In this document: positions 13,501 to 15,048 of the stretch, in pieces
Position numbering within the stretch: the first letter of the stretch is position 1
Layout: every line of letters starts with the position of its first letter
NCBI GenBank assembly: GCA_038217425.1
Contig: JBBQPM010000173.1
Location: 1-15,048, forward strand
Length of the DNA: 15,048 bases
Direction: 5' to 3'
DNA from: JAIEPT01 sp038217425
GTDB lineage: Bacteria > Planctomycetota > Planctomycetia > Gemmatales > Gemmataceae
Notes under the pieces: model-generated
Told to the model about the DNA's origin: nothing
What the model saw: the letters and a program-made list of their open reading frames with translations, nothing else
Database searches by the model: none
Position numbers and translations under genes: made by a program

Positions 13501-14292
13501 ATGGTCCGCTGCATCTGCTCCGTCGCCCTCGCGACGATGCTGTCGTCCCCGAACGGCGCTTTCGCCCAGACGCTCAAACCGCTGACCGTCAAGGTCGACG
13601 GCAAGCCGCGCGAAGCGCTGATTCATCTCCCCGATTCCGCTCAAAAAACACCGGCGCCGGTCATCCTCGTCTTTCATGGCCACGGCGAAACCATGAAAAT
13701 CGCAGCCGACGATTTCGCCTGTCACCAGCACTGGCCGGCAGCGATTTGCGTCTATCTCCAGGGGCTTCCCACCGTCGCCAAGAGCGATCCGAAGGGAGAG
13801 CGATCGGGCTGGCAGAATGCAGAGAAAACACAGGGCGACCGCGATTTGAAGCTCTTCGACGAAGTCCTCGCCTACCTCAAGAAACGGCACAAAGTCGACG
13901 ACAAGCAGATTTTCGCCACCGGCTTTTCCAACGGCGGCAACTTCACGTTCCTGCTATGGGCCGAGCGCAGCGACGTGCTGGCGGCCGTGGCGCCCTGCGC
14001 GGGCGTTTCCCAGAACCTCAAGAACCTGAAGCCGAAACCGTGCTTGCTCATCGTGGGCAAGAAGGACGGCCGTCACGAAAAGCTGGACCAAGTCGTCGAA
14101 AGCCTGTGCAAAGTCAATAGCTGCGTGCCGGAGGGAAAGCGGTGGACCAAAGATACCAAGCTCGCGTCGTTGTTGTACGCATCCAAGTCGGGCACGCCGT
14201 TGGTCTCCGCCGTCCACCCCGGCGGCCACGAGGTGCCGGACCAGGCGGGCCGGTTGATCGTCCGCTTTTTCAAGGAGAACGGACGAAAATAG
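13501..14292 (+). CDS. Secreted alpha/beta-hydrolase esterase (PHB depolymerase / feruloyl esterase type)
   Basis: The protein is 263 residues. A signal peptide MVRCICSVALATMLSSPNGA ends near FAQ. The catalytic frame of the LpqC/poly(3-hydroxybutyrate) depolymerase-like esterases is visible: oxyanion segment VILVFHGHGE (54-63), nucleophile elbow TGFSNGGNF with S143, acid candidate D189 in VGKKDGR, and H243 in HPGGHEVP. The stretch VDDKQIFATGFSNGG is typical of the group. It would hydrolyse an ester in a polymer or plant-derived substrate outside the cytoplasm; the exact substrate cannot be told. AAAGGAG with 6-base spacing precedes the ATG, and 46 bases separate it from holA. It may be read with the upstream operon or from its own promoter in that gap, where no clear boxes are seen. 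Confidence 0.85.
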   Translation: MVRCICSVALATMLSSPNGAFAQTLKPLTVKVDGKPREALIHLPDSAQKTPAPVILVFHGHGETMKIAADDFACHQHWPAAICVYLQGLPTVAKSDPKGERSGWQNAEKTQGDRDLKLFDEVLAYLKKRHKVDDKQIFATGFSNGGNFTFLLWAERSDVLAAVAPCAGVSQNLKNLKPKPCLLIVGKKDGRHEKLDQVVESLCKVNSCVPEGKRWTKDTKLASLLYASKSGTPLVSAVHPGGHEVPDQAGRLIVRFFKENGRK

Positions 14293-14326
14293 CCGAGGTA
14301 TGCCGGGCGAAAGCACGTGGCGGGGG

Positions 14327-14766
14327 GCAATCGAACTGCCTGGAATGCGCGTAAAGGAAGTTGCCGATTGGTACTGAAAAAGCTTGTCGCGTGATTTTGG
14401 CATGGTACATTCACCCTCGGCGTGCGGCCAGGTTGCCCGACGGCGATCGAGAATGCACACGGCGTTACATCTTTGCTTGCGGCGGCGTTGCCCATCGATC
14501 GTGTTCGTAGTGTTAGTGTCGCCATCACGTACACGAAGACTCGATCAGCCGGGAAATCACGGCTGCGGTCAAGCGTTCGGGAATTGCCACGCAGGCGACG
14601 AGCCATTCGTTCCGGCACAGTTTCGCGACGCATTTGTCCGAAGCCAGTTACGATATTCCAACGGTGCAAGAGTTGCCTGGGCCATGCCGACGTGAGTACG
14701 ACGATGATCTACACGCACGTCTTGAACACGGGCGGCCCAGGGGTGAAGAGTCCGCTGGATTCATGA
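14327..14766 (+). pseudogene. Decayed integron-integrase-like tyrosine recombinase (C-terminal half)
   Basis: From 14535 one frame reads EDSISREITAAVKRSGIATQ and continues through SHSFRHSFATHLSEASYDIP and TVQEL (to 14675). One extra base (C14676) shifts the frame, and the next frame reads LGHADVSTTMIYTHVLN to a TGA at 14764-14766. Joined, this is the end of an IntI-type integrase with HxxR (14604-14615), LGH (14680-14685) and nucleophile Tyr (14710-14712). Further upstream GMRVKEVADW (14342-14371), ending at a TGA, resembles the GMRLxExLRLRVKD box with bases missing. The 14378-14534 stretch between is not alignable by eye. Multiple lesions and no start mean it is not functional. No attC-like cassette array is seen nearby. 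Confidence 0.8.
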
Positions 14767-14998
14767 TGGCTGCGCAAGGCGCGTTATTCATTATTTTGCG
14801 CGAGCCTGGAGTGTGGAAAACGCGGAAAAGGTTTGCAGTACGCGACTTCGGCGAGGCGTTCTCGCTGCGGTCAGCGACACGTTGGTCTGCGCGGGCGCAA
14901 ACCAAAAACTGGTTGAACTAAACCGCTTCGCGGTGGCGGGTTTCACTTCTTTTGATTCGAGTCGGGTTCGGTAGTCGTATGCATCGGATTTTCCACGT
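14767..14998. other. Region without recognisable gene
   Basis: No frame on either strand looks coding. The only structure seen is a small hairpin (ACCGC at 14922-14926 with GCGGT at 14930-14934). The stretch lies between the recombinase remnant and the terminator and could be non-coding debris of the same insertion, or hold an unrecognised RNA ending at that terminator. Confidence 0.5.
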
Positions 14999-15031
14999 AC
15001 GCTCAGGGTTCGCCCTGGGCGTTTTTCTTTT
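14999..15031 (+). terminator. Strong intrinsic terminator
   Basis: ACGCTCAGGG (14999-15008) pairs with CCCTGGGCGT (15013-15022) over 10 bp with one G-T wobble, closed by a TTCG loop and followed by TTTTTCTTTT. It is oriented for plus-strand transcripts. The nearest intact plus-strand gene ends about 700 bases upstream. Confidence 0.8.
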
Positions 15032-15048
15032 CCTCGTGGAGACCTGCC

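Noticed and set aside
14676..14676. Programmed frameshift in the tyrosine recombinase
   Set aside because: No slippery heptamer or downstream structure seen, and further lesions upstream point to ordinary decay.
14940..14990. tRNA-like GGTTCG segment
   Set aside because: The T-arm does not pair and no acceptor or anticodon arm can be built around it.

Overview
The window looks like chromosomal DNA from a GC-rich member of the Planctomycetota, probably near the Gemmata group. The main evidence is the LERLEDRLNPA motif at the N-terminus of the first secreted protein, which recurs in planctomycete surface proteins. A TIG plus PPC secreted protein, many unassigned exported proteins and a signal-peptide-bearing beta-barrel-type protein agree with this. 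The assignment rests on motifs only, and no rRNA or marker gene is present.

Layout. 1-1620 (minus): C-terminally cut secreted CAP/SCP-domain protein ending in 291-bp tandem cadherin/Ig-like repeats. 1732-3180 (plus): secreted M23 (LytM) peptidase with two PKD domains, divergent from the first gene. 3229-3293: perfect 28-bp inverted repeat between convergent genes. 3312-4643 (minus): proline-rich membrane protein whose frame contains a second, signal-peptide-like start with its own ribosome binding site. 4857-5771 (plus): candidate outer-membrane beta-barrel protein, overlapping tail-to-tail with trpA (5768-6568, minus). Upstream of trpA on the same strand is a REC-GGDEF diguanylate cyclase (6645-7721) with a good promoter and a possible leader peptide. 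The roughly 540-bp region that follows holds a consensus-like plus-strand promoter and, about 35 nt after the predicted start site, a textbook intrinsic terminator. This is either a small RNA of about 65 nt or a terminated leader of the next gene (8264-8695, unrecognised 143-aa protein). 8720-9484 (minus): secreted TIG plus PPC-domain protein.

9606-14292 (plus) is a tight cluster: a nucleoside-hydrolase-family protein with a degraded metal-binding signature, a BioD-BioA fusion (two steps of biotin synthesis in one polypeptide) coupled by an ATGA overlap, holA (clamp-loader delta subunit) four bases later, and a secreted esterase of the PHB-depolymerase/feruloyl-esterase type with its own Shine-Dalgarno. 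14327-14766 is the decayed C-terminal half of an integron-integrase-like tyrosine recombinase. The window ends with a strong intrinsic terminator at 14999-15031.

The genes do not form one pathway. They are housekeeping genes (trpA, bioDA, holA), one signalling gene and several exported proteins. I see no CRISPR, toxin-antitoxin, phage or defence system. The best candidates for something undescribed are the short promoter-terminator transcription unit, the in-frame nested secreted protein, the divergent nucleoside hydrolase coupled to a fused biotin enzyme, and the palindromic repeat.
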